20,574 nucleotides of DNA. It comes from Pseudomonadota bacterium. Lineage in GTDB: Bacteria; Desulfobacterota; Desulfovibrionia; Desulfovibrionales; Desulfovibrionaceae. The position numbers were made by a program, and so were the translations under genes. The DNA is taken from assembly GCA_023417745.1 (NCBI GenBank), contig JAEZEM010000159.1:1-20574 (forward strand). Reading direction: 5' to 3'. The stretch's first letter is position 1, and each line of letters begins with the position of its first letter. This document shows, piece by piece, positions 7,366-13,798 of this stretch. The notes under the pieces are model-generated. The model made no database searches and was not told the origin of the DNA. It saw only the letters and a list, made by a program, of their open reading frames with translations.

Positions 7366-8205
7366 CTACTCCACGACGCGTGGACTGGGGTCGGCCGGGG
7401 CGGCGGCGCTGGCCAGGGTGGGGTCGCGTTCCGGAGCGACGGCTGGGGCGGCTGGCTTGGCCTTGGCCATGAGGGCCGCGTGGTTGCGCAGCACCGAAGC
7501 CAGCACGTTGAGGGAAAGCTTGTTGGCGGCGATGCGCGGAATCGACGTAACCTTGGTGGTGGCCGAAACCGGACTGTCGCCGGTGACGAACAGATACTCG
7601 TACCCGGCCTCGCGCAGCACCCGGGTGTAAGCCTCGCTGGTCGCGCCATAGGGATAGGCGAAATACTTGGTGTCAAAGCCCAGGACCTGGCGGAAGCGTT
7701 CATGGCTCTTGCGCACGTCGTCGCGGGCGAATTCCTCGTTCTTGGCCAGCTTGGGCGAATGGCTGAAGGAATGGTCGGCGAAAACGACCTTGGGATAGGC
7801 CTTGAGTTTGTCGATGTCCGCCTGGGACAGCGTGACCTTGCAGTACTGATTGGCCGTGTAGGCCATGGGCAAAAATACGGCAAAAGGCAGATTACGGCGC
7901 TTTAAGACCTCGAAGGCGGCCATGACCGTGGCCCAGCCGTCGTCGATGGCGATGACCACCGCCCCGTCCGGGGGATTCTTCCCGGCCGCGATGGTGGTGA
8001 CCAGTTCATCAATGCCGATGACCTTGTTGCCGTTTTTTTCCAGAAAATCGAGCTGGGCCTCGAACGCCGGCAGCGAGATGGACATGGAGGAGCGCACGCC
8101 GAAACTGTGATAAACTAAAATGGTCGCGGCCCGGGCCGGCAAGGCGGCGAGACACAACAGGCCAAAAGCCGCGAAAATGGCGCAGCGCAATGCTTTGGCG
8201 CGCAT
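7366..8205 (-). CDS. Secreted polysaccharide deacetylase (NodB/CE4 family)
   Basis: Metal-dependent de-N-acetylase acting on a cell-envelope or extracellular polysaccharide in the periplasm or outside. From the ATG at 8205 it is 279 residues with a signal peptide (MRAKALRC + hydrophobic core, ARA|A near 26). NodB motifs are seen: AIDDGWATV (motif 1, Asp88/Asp89), DHSFSH (motif 2, His145 and His149 as metal ligands), and FAYPYG (motif 3, about 182-187). The C-terminus is an Ala/Pro-rich tail. GGGGG lies 5 bases before the chosen ATG; a longer frame to 8316 would overlap the upstream gene and bury the signal peptide, so it is rejected. It is the last gene after the gate-domain and lytic transglycosylase genes. 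Substrate (peptidoglycan, poly-GlcNAc or another polymer) is open. Confidence 0.9.
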   Translation of the reverse strand: MRAKALRCAIFAAFGLLCLAALPARAATILVYHSFGVRSSMSISLPAFEAQLDFLEKNGNKVIGIDELVTTIAAGKNPPDGAVVIAIDDGWATVMAAFEVLKRRNLPFAVFLPMAYTANQYCKVTLSQADIDKLKAYPKVVFADHSFSHSPKLAKNEEFARDDVRKSHERFRQVLGFDTKYFAYPYGATSEAYTRVLREAGYEYLFVTGDSPVSATTKVTSIPRIAANKLSLNVLASVLRNHAALMAKAKPAAPAVAPERDPTLASAAAPADPSPRVVE

Positions 8206-8243
8206 GGGCACCCCCGGATCAATCGGCCCGACGGACGCGCAAT

Positions 8244-8264
8244 CCGCCGGCCCCAAGCCGGCGG
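8244..8264. repeat. Intercistronic GC-rich hairpin
   Basis: CCGCCGGC - CCCAA - GCCGGCGG, 8-base perfect arms between the MltB-type gene and the deacetylase gene. There is no T-run on either side, so it is more likely an mRNA-processing or stability element, or weak attenuator, than a terminator. Confidence 0.4.
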
Positions 8265-8281
8265 CGCGAGGCGGGGCCGCT

Positions 8282-9424
8282 TTATGGTTTGGTCGTACCA
8301 GAGCCGGACGCGTCACGCAAACGTCTTGCCGCGTCCATGATCGTGTTCACGTAAGTCTGGTCGTGGTTGTAGCCGTAAAACACCTTGCGCATGGCTTCCT
8401 CGGACATGGGTTCCCGCCAGCCCATGGCCCGCAGGATGTTGCCGAGACTGGCCACGGCGTCGTCGGGATCAAAAAGATCAGCCTTGCCGTCGCCGTTGCC
8501 GTCCACGGCGTATTTCAGCGCATTGGACGGCATGAACTGGCAAATGCCGATGGCCCCGTAAATGGACCCGGGGATGGACAGCGCGTCGATGCCCTGGGCG
8601 TCGGCGTAGCGCAAAAGCGCCCGCAGCTCGCCGTAGGCCCATTCGCCCTTCTCCGTGGCCTTGGCCTTGATCCAGACCATCCGGTCCGGGGCGGGCTTTT
8701 CGTAGGCAAAGGCCCCGGGCAGGCGCGAGACGTCCTCGCCAGCCACCAGACTGGCCAGATTGACCACCGCCACCTCGTCGCCAAGGTAGCGCCCCACCCG
8801 GGTCTCCACAGCCAAAAGCGCCACCATGTACTCCTCGGGCACGCCGAAACGCTCCCGCGCCCGGGCCAGGGCGGCGCGGTTGCGTTCGTAAAACTCCCGG
8901 GCCTCGCCCAGCCGCTCGGGCGTGAGCACCACGTCGTGGACCTCGGCCTTGGGAAATTGCGGAAACGTCAAATCGGCCGGAGCGTGTTTGGGCGAAGCGG
9001 AAAGTTCGGCCAAGAGCGTTTCCGTGGCCGTGCCGAGCTGGGGCAGGCCCTCGGCCGCCTGATAGGTTTTGATGGACCAGCGGGTCATGCGGTCGAGCTT
9101 GCCGTCGGCCGGCCCGGGATGCCAGCCCAGGGCGATCAGGCGCGTCTGGATGTCGGCCACGAGCCGCAGGCCATACTTGCGCATGTACAGGGCTGTCAGC
9201 TTATCGGACATGGCTTTGGGGGAAAAAGCCATCTCGGCCCGGGAAAACAGCCGGCGGATTTTGGCCTCGGGCAGGCCGTCGGCGGTCAGGCGGGAAACGA
9301 GGGACTCGAAAGCCGGGTCCACGGTGGAGGCGGCCACCGCCCCGCCAAGGGCCAAAGCCGCCGCTCCCAGCCCCATGGCCAGGGCCAGCCAGACGACAAA
9401 ACGCTTCACCGAGAATTTTGCCAT
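8282..9424 (-). CDS. Lytic murein transglycosylase, MltB-like (SLT_2) with N-terminal peptidoglycan-binding domain
   Basis: Cleaves the MurNAc-GlcNAc bond of peptidoglycan with 1,6-anhydro product formation. 380 residues: a signal peptide or anchor (1-32), then a PG_binding_1-like segment (about 86-140, VADIQTRLIALGWHPGPADGKLDRMTRWSIKTYQ), then an MltB-type catalytic domain (about 165-370). The catalytic glutamate is Glu207 in LLAVETRVGRYLG; YGAIGICQFMPSN (289-301) and DGNGDGKADLFDPDDAV (308-324) match the family. The start at 9424 leaves a good signal peptide; the earlier frame start at 9523 would overlap the upstream gene. The Shine-Dalgarno is weak (AAAGG, about 11 bases away). It starts 13 bases after the gate-domain gene, so they are cotranscribed. 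The binding domain is N-terminal, whereas in most MltB-like proteins carrying it, it is C-terminal. Confidence 0.9.
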   Translation of the reverse strand: MAKFSVKRFVVWLALAMGLGAAALALGGAVAASTVDPAFESLVSRLTADGLPEAKIRRLFSRAEMAFSPKAMSDKLTALYMRKYGLRLVADIQTRLIALGWHPGPADGKLDRMTRWSIKTYQAAEGLPQLGTATETLLAELSASPKHAPADLTFPQFPKAEVHDVVLTPERLGEAREFYERNRAALARARERFGVPEEYMVALLAVETRVGRYLGDEVAVVNLASLVAGEDVSRLPGAFAYEKPAPDRMVWIKAKATEKGEWAYGELRALLRYADAQGIDALSIPGSIYGAIGICQFMPSNALKYAVDGNGDGKADLFDPDDAVASLGNILRAMGWREPMSEEAMRKVFYGYNHDQTYVNTIMDAARRLRDASGSGTTKP

Positions 9425-9437
9425 GACCAAAGCGCCT

Positions 9438-10391
9438 TTAGGCCAGCCGGGGCCGAGACAGCCCCGCCGCCAGTCGCGACAACGCCGCCACCACCAGCAG
9501 CGAGAAGAGCAGGCGTCCGACAAACGTGCCCCACATGGTGGCTCCGATGAGGTACATCAAAAGCGTATCCTCAATCAGGGCGTGGGACAGGCTCATGAGG
9601 CTGATGGCCGGGAACACGTCGCGCCGTTCCACCTTGCCCTTGTGGACGTCGTGCATGATGAGCCCGCCGCCGTAAGCCAGGCCCATGACCAGACCGATGA
9701 CCGTGATGGTGGCCGCGCCGCCGCCAATGCCCATGAGCTTCAAAAAGGGCATGAGCGCCACTTCGAAAAGGCGCGTCACGCCCAGGGCGTCGAGAGCCCG
9801 CATGAGCCCGACCAGACAGGCGATGACCACGTAGATCATGCCGAGATTCTTGATTTCGCCGATGGCCCAGGTGACGAGGCTCCCGTCGTCGGCGGACGGA
9901 GTGAAGAGCAACGGCGCGGGGGCGGTAAAAAGCCCGAAGCCGGTGAAAACGGCGTTGAGCGCCATGCCGCAGGCCATGGCGCAGCCAAGGCGCAGCGCGG
10001 CCTGTCCCCAGAAGCCCACGCCGCAACGTTTGGCGATGGCCCCCTCGACGAAGATGTTGTGGGCGATGAGCATCATGGTGGCGATGACCGTGGCCTGGGC
10101 GACGGAGAGCGGCGACATGTCCGGGACCAGGGCGGCGTGGACGGCCAGGGCGGCGTACAGGTTGTTGGCGATGGCCGTGGCCCAGGTCAGCCCGCACTCC
10201 GGCGGCAATCCGACCAGGCTCATCAGCGGGGCCAACGGCTTGGCCAGATAGGTGATCCAGCCCAGTTCCTTGAGAATCTTGACGCCTATAAGGATCGGGA
10301 CCATGACCTTGAACAGGTCCAGACAGATCTTCGCGGCGTCCAGGGCCACGGTGCGCGCGGCGCGCGGCAAGGAAGAAAGCGCGATGTCCAT
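9438..10391 (-). CDS. Nucleoside-recognition/Gate domain polytopic membrane protein
   Basis: A 317-residue inner-membrane protein with about eight hydrophobic segments. It has two Gate-type halves: residues about 20-150 (LFKVMVPILIGVKILKELGWITYLAKPLAPLMSLVGLPPECGLTWATAIANN) and about 185-310 (the second half includes MGIGGGAATITVIGLVMGLAYGGGLIMHD). This is the pattern of the nucleoside_recog/Gate family found in concentrative nucleoside carriers, FeoB and sporulation SpmA/B proteins. The transported substrate is unknown, and 'nucleoside' is only a family name. First gene of a probable three-gene transcript with the lytic transglycosylase and deacetylase genes, which hints at an envelope role. 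The ATG at 10391 lacks a strong Shine-Dalgarno. Confidence 0.8.
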   Translation of the reverse strand: MDIALSSLPRAARTVALDAAKICLDLFKVMVPILIGVKILKELGWITYLAKPLAPLMSLVGLPPECGLTWATAIANNLYAALAVHAALVPDMSPLSVAQATVIATMMLIAHNIFVEGAIAKRCGVGFWGQAALRLGCAMACGMALNAVFTGFGLFTAPAPLLFTPSADDGSLVTWAIGEIKNLGMIYVVIACLVGLMRALDALGVTRLFEVALMPFLKLMGIGGGAATITVIGLVMGLAYGGGLIMHDVHKGKVERRDVFPAISLMSLSHALIEDTLLMYLIGATMWGTFVGRLLFSLLVVAALSRLAAGLSRPRLA

Positions 10392-10414
10392 GAGGCAAAC
10401 GTCCGGTTGCGGCT

Positions 10415-10460
10415 CGTGTCGTTTCCTTGAAAAGGGCCTTGGCCTTTCGCGGACGACACG
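10415..10460. repeat. Leader hairpin upstream of the Gate-domain gene
   Basis: CGTGTCGT (10415-10422) pairs with ACGACACG (10453-10460), and an inner AAAGG/CCTTT pair lies in the loop. It sits 24 bases before the gate gene start on the minus strand, so it is either a 5' leader structure or the end of the upstream lipoprotein transcript. A separate 12-base perfect palindrome GGGGCGCGCCCC (10505-10516) abuts the lipoprotein stop codon. Confidence 0.4.
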
Positions 10461-10515
10461 CGCAAATTAGAAATTTTCTGGAAATGCTGCTCGCGTCTGG
10501 TTCCGGGGCGCGCCC

Positions 10516-11007
10516 CTAGGGCAGCACCTTGCCGCCCCGGGCCATGTCGACGTAGGCGGCGTAGGCGGCTTCGGTCATGATGCCCGAGCCGACATAAACG
10601 GCGCGCCAGTCCTCGGTGGAAAGGCTCGTGCCTTCCATGGCCGTTTGGAGCTGAATGTCGTAGACCATGATGGTGAGGTAGTCGCGGGCGGCCTGGTTGC
10701 CGGCCTTGGCCTGGGCCAGGGCGACCTCGGTGGTGGCGGCGGCGTTGTGGCCGGCGGCCCAGGGCGCGACGTAAACGGCCCGAGCCAGCCGGACGTAGTC
10801 GTCGCGGGTTTCGGCCCGGGGAGCTTTGGCTTTGGCTCCGGCCACGGCGGCGCGCACCATGGACACGTTGTCGGCGGTCAGGGGCATGGCCGCCGAAGCC
10901 TTGGCCGTCTCTGCGGTCTTGCCCTGGTCAAAGCCGGCGCAACCGCCCAGCGACAGGGCCAGGGAAAAGATGAGGATCAGGGCGGCAAACGCCGAGTGGG
11001 CCTTCAT
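10516..11007 (-). CDS. Small putative lipoprotein of unknown function
   Basis: 163 residues from the ATG at 11007, chosen because GGAGG stands 5 bases before it and because it gives a classic lipoprotein signal: MKAHSAFAALILIFSLALSLGGC with Cys23 as the lipidated residue (lipobox LGGC), then AG (no Asp at +2, so outer-membrane sorting is expected by the usual rule). The mature part is Ala-rich and mostly helical (VRAAVAGAKAKAPRAETRDDYVRLARAVYVAPWAAGHNAAATTEVALAQAKAGNQAARDYL). I do not recognise a family. It lies between the gate-domain gene and the AhpD-like gene, all minus strand. Confidence 0.8.
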   Translation of the reverse strand: MKAHSAFAALILIFSLALSLGGCAGFDQGKTAETAKASAAMPLTADNVSMVRAAVAGAKAKAPRAETRDDYVRLARAVYVAPWAAGHNAAATTEVALAQAKAGNQAARDYLTIMVYDIQLQTAMEGTSLSTEDWRAVYVGSGIMTEAAYAAYVDMARGGKVLP

Positions 11008-11063
11008 TTTCGCCTCCGAAGGTGAAGGCCGAGACAAGACCATGTTCCGGTCCGTTTGTCCAT

Positions 11064-11093
11064 GGCGGCGGCCCGCCGTGGCACGCCGCCGCC
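11064..11093. repeat. GC hairpin between the AhpD-like and lipoprotein genes
   Basis: GGCGGCGGC (11064-11072) and GCCGCCGCC (11085-11093) form 9-base perfect arms just past the AhpD-like stop codon on the minus strand. No T-run follows, so termination would be rho-dependent or weak. Confidence 0.4.
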
Positions 11094-11103
11094 GGGGTTG
11101 GGA

Positions 11104-11448
11104 CTATTTTTTCGAGAACGTGTCGTAGGCGTCGAGGATGCGCGACGAATAGACGAAAGCCGCGCCGGTGTTGAGGGTGATGGCCACGGCCAGGGCTTCG
11201 AGGAGTTCCTCGCGGGACGCGCCGGCTTCGGCGGCGGCCTTGGCGTGGACGGCGATGCAGGTGTCGCAGCGGGTCGTGGCGGCCACGGCCAGGCTGATCA
11301 GTTCGCGCGTCTTAAGGTCCAGGGCGCCATGGGCGCTGCCCGCGCCGTCCAGGTCCTTGTATCCGTCCATGATGCCGGGATTGCCCTTGGCCAGCGCGCC
11401 AAGCGCCTTGACGGCCTCGCCCAGGGATTCCTGCCAATTCACAACCAT
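11104..11448 (-). CDS. AhpD-like / carboxymuconolactone decarboxylase family protein
   Basis: 114 residues; all-helical AhpD/CMD fold with the redox signature CDTCIAVHAKAA (Cys61, Cys64, His68), as in small AhpD-like alkylhydroperoxidases that pass thiol electrons to peroxides. ELISLAVAATTRC before the motif and GASREELLEALAVAITLNTGAAFVYSSRILDAYDTF after it are typical. The ATG at 11448 is fixed by AGGAGG with 5-base spacing; the longer frame to 11577 has no support. Cytoplasmic, probably a peroxidase or disulfide reductase in oxidative defence, which would fit with the bd oxidase of the window. Exact substrate unknown. Confidence 0.9.
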   Translation of the reverse strand: MVVNWQESLGEAVKALGALAKGNPGIMDGYKDLDGAGSAHGALDLKTRELISLAVAATTRCDTCIAVHAKAAAEAGASREELLEALAVAITLNTGAAFVYSSRILDAYDTFSKK

Positions 11449-11640
11449 TACAGCCTCCTGAAGTTTGCCGCCGAAGCGGCGTTGCCGGCGGCGCGGACCC
11501 CTCCGCTGCCGGATGCTTCCTTGGTGGCCGAGATCGGGACGCTGGTCAAGGGCGCAGGCCCGCCGCCGCGAGTCCATGGAGGCTGGCCGGCCAGGGAACA
11601 GGCCGGGCTTGCGAGCTTCCCGAGCCGCGCCGGCCCGGAG

Positions 11641-12189
11641 TTATCGCGCCCCGCGCCGGGCCAGGACCTTTTCCACATAGGCCTGGGTCTCGGGAATGTC
11701 CGGCACGGTTCCGCCCTTTTTGACGCGGCCGGGGCCGGCATTGTAGGCGGCCAGGGCCAGGCGCACGTCGCCGTAGGCGTCCATCAGGGCGCGCATGTAG
11801 CGGATGCCGGCCTCCAGGTTGTTGGCGCCGTCAAAGGCGTCGGCCAGCCCCAGGTCGCGGCCGGTGCCGGGCATGATCTGCATGAGTCCGGCCGCGCCCT
11901 TGGGCGACACCGCGCGCACGACAAAGCCCGACTCCACCTCCACCATGGCCCGCACCAGCTCAGGGTCCAGGCCGTGGCGACGGCAATAGTAGCGGATGAA
12001 GGGATAGACCTTGGACTGGTCCGTGCCGGCCGGCAGGCGCATGTAGTCAAAGGGCTGGAACTTGTCGTCGAGCTTGCGGTTGCTCAAATGGATCGCGCCC
12101 TTGGCGTCGCGGTACTGATAGATGGCGTCGCCGGCCAGAGCCTGGCCGACCAGACAGCAAAGCAGCAGCGCGGCGAAAAAGACTGGCAT
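11641..12189 (-). CDS. Soluble lytic transglycosylase (SLT family 1) with DUF4124-like N-terminus
   Basis: 182 residues, periplasmic: signal peptide MPVFFAALLLCCLVGQALA (1-19). Then a short segment AIYQYRDAKGAIHLSNRKLDD (22-42) of the DUF4124 type. The SLT goose-lysozyme-like domain starts about 60: VRAMVEVESGFVVRAVSPKGAAGLMQIMPGT (79-109, catalytic Glu86), then NNLEAGIRYM (123-132) and LALAAYNAGPGRV (144-156). All family motifs are present. It begins 41 bases after the end of the second lectin-pilin gene and may be the last gene of that pilus operon. Dedicated transglycosylases often accompany trans-envelope machines, so a role in making room for the pilus is plausible but inferred. No strong Shine-Dalgarno is seen before the ATG. 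Confidence 0.9.
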   Translation of the reverse strand: MPVFFAALLLCCLVGQALAGDAIYQYRDAKGAIHLSNRKLDDKFQPFDYMRLPAGTDQSKVYPFIRYYCRRHGLDPELVRAMVEVESGFVVRAVSPKGAAGLMQIMPGTGRDLGLADAFDGANNLEAGIRYMRALMDAYGDVRLALAAYNAGPGRVKKGGTVPDIPETQAYVEKVLARRGAR

Positions 12190-12230
12190 GGGTCGATTGT
12201 GCGCACTCGGGCGGCATTTGGCAACCCGCG

Positions 12231-13640
12231 TCAGCGCCGGAAGTCCAGGGAGAAATCGTAGACGGCCACGGTCTGGACCGCGCCGCCGGTGCCTTCGGTC
12301 CAGCCGAAACGAATAACGTCCAGGCCGGTGTTGTACCGGCCGGCAAGAGTTGTCGTATGGTCGATAAGCGGCGATTCAGCCGCATAGTCGGCGGTGACGT
12401 CGTCCAGCCCGGAAGCGACCGGGTCGATCCACACCTTGACGCGATAGCTGCCGTTCTGGCTGCCCGCGCCGGCACGGTGCAGCTCCAACCGCAGGGCGTG
12501 GGCTTCGCCGTCCTCCAGCCAGTTGGGACCGGAAGCGGTTTTGGCCTTGGCGCGGTAGCCGGTCGAGGTCGTCGCCGGATTCGCCGGGCTTGCGCCAACG
12601 CCGTGGGCATTGTCGTCATAGCTGGCGCTTCGCCCGGAATCGTCGCCCCAGTAGACCACGGCGACATGATTGGCGTTGCCGGCGTCATGCCGCGTGTTGA
12701 CGTCCGTCTCCTGGCCGGTCCCCTTGTTGGGGTAGGTGTCCACCTCGACGGCCAGTTTCGGCGGGGTGATGCCGTTGCCGGATGGGCCGGGGCCGGCGTA
12801 GCCGAGGAGTTCGCCCATGGACCCCGTGGCCGGGCCGCCGGCAGCGGAGCCTGAATTATTGTCGGCGGAGATGACGGCAAAGGTGTAGCCGTCGGCGCAG
12901 GAAGTGGAATCGACGGAGGCGTCGTAACAGGAAAAAGTGAAGCGGAAAAAAGCGCGCAACCCCTTGCCCAGGGTGCACGCGCCGTTTTTGCAGGCGCCGC
13001 CGGGGCAAGGCGTGGCCGGGCAAGCGCCGTAATCGCCGCCGTACCAGATGGCGCCGTTGGTGTTGTTGGCGTCGCCGCCCAAACGGACCCAGCCGCCGGC
13101 ATAGCGATTGGCGTTGGCGGCCCACAGCGTGGCCCAGTCCGATTCGGACCAGCCGCTTTGCGCGTTGGGCAGATCTTTGTCAAAGACCAGAACGGCGTAT
13201 TTGGAATTGGCGGTCTTGCCGACGACCGGCCGAACGAAATCCTTGATGTCGTCGTCAAAGGTGATGGGTTTTGGGGATTTGCGTTTGGTCGTCAGTTGGC
13301 AATTGGCGTTATCGGCGTAGCTGCCCAGGCTCGTGACGGTGTAGTATCCTTGGGCATCCGGACCTGACTGGGTCAGGGTAAACGTGCCGCCGGCCAAGGA
13401 ATAGACGCCTGTTTTTCCGGCCGACCAGACATTGAGGCCGGACAGGGCGAGGTAGTAAGCGCGGGCATCCTGGACGCCGGCCAAAGAAGTGGCGAGGGTA
13501 CTGGAATAGAGCTTTGCGGCGGCAGCGGACAAGGCGGCGAGAAGGGTGACGGCGAGAATGATAAACAGCAGGGAGCCGCCGGTTTCAGGACTGTCACCCT
13601 CCAGCGACCGAAGAATATGGGCATCGGTTTGAAACGCCAA
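12231..13640 (-). CDS. PilX/GspK-like minor pilin fused to L-type lectin-like domain (GC-rich paralogue)
   Basis: 469 residues. Residues 20-55 (TGGSLLFIILAVTLLAALSAAAAKLYSS) are a pilin-like helix of the PilX/GspK kind: Gly then SLLFI, with no Glu at +5. Residues about 180-469 form a beta-rich domain matching the downstream half of the neighbouring protein: GKGLRAFFRFTF, LLGYAG, PPKLAVEVDTYPN (293-305), NHVAVVYWG and a closing DFSLDFRR. Glu299, Asp301, Asn305 and His325 are placed like the metal ligands of legume-type lectins. Four cysteines recur every five residues (207, 212, 217, 222), absent from the paralogue. The only start is TTG at 13640: a TGA lies 9 bases upstream in frame, and GGTGA sits 6 bases before the TTG. 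Likely surface, tip-located; the sugar is unknown. Confidence 0.8.
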   Translation of the reverse strand: MAFQTDAHILRSLEGDSPETGGSLLFIILAVTLLAALSAAAAKLYSSTLATSLAGVQDARAYYLALSGLNVWSAGKTGVYSLAGGTFTLTQSGPDAQGYYTVTSLGSYADNANCQLTTKRKSPKPITFDDDIKDFVRPVVGKTANSKYAVLVFDKDLPNAQSGWSESDWATLWAANANRYAGGWVRLGGDANNTNGAIWYGGDYGACPATPCPGGACKNGACTLGKGLRAFFRFTFSCYDASVDSTSCADGYTFAVISADNNSGSAAGGPATGSMGELLGYAGPGPSGNGITPPKLAVEVDTYPNKGTGQETDVNTRHDAGNANHVAVVYWGDDSGRSASYDDNAHGVGASPANPATTSTGYRAKAKTASGPNWLEDGEAHALRLELHRAGAGSQNGSYRVKVWIDPVASGLDDVTADYAAESPLIDHTTTLAGRYNTGLDVIRFGWTEGTGGAVQTVAVYDFSLDFRR

Positions 13641-13714
13641 GCTGCATCACCCAAGGCGACTTGACGCAACGTATCGTAAAAACGATACGAAAGTCGCCTA
13701 ACTTTTGATGCAGC
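13641..13714. promoter_or_regulatory. Nested triple palindrome before the second lectin-pilin gene
   Basis: Three stacked inverted repeats share one centre: GCTGCATCA/TGATGCAGC (13641-13649 with 13706-13714), AGGCGACTT/AAGTCGCCT (13654-13662 with 13691-13699), and CGTATCGT/ACGATACG (13670-13677 with 13682-13689), with an AAAA loop. In minus-strand mRNA this gives a long interrupted hairpin whose base overlaps the GGTGA Shine-Dalgarno candidate and abuts the TTG start. It could lower translation or block read-through from the upstream gene. It also marks one edge of the AT-rich tract. Confidence 0.7.
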
Positions 13715-13798
13715 ATCTTACAAAAATTATGAAATGACGCAATTGTATTTATTAATAGATATCAATAGAGCGAAAAATATAAAAATAGAATTATAAAA

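Noticed and set aside
6981..7472. 163-codon plus-strand frame in the non-coding block
   Set aside because: Runs through the strong terminator and into the antisense of the deacetylase; no recognizable domain.
5208..7883. Very long open frame on the minus strand (891 codons) antisense to the RHH, ParA and deacetylase genes
   Set aside because: GC-rich codon bias leaves opposite frames open; the plus-strand proteins have clear motifs, and the antisense product is low-complexity with no family signature and crosses a terminator.
8120..9550. 476-codon plus-strand frame
   Set aside because: Antisense shadow of the deacetylase and MltB-type genes.
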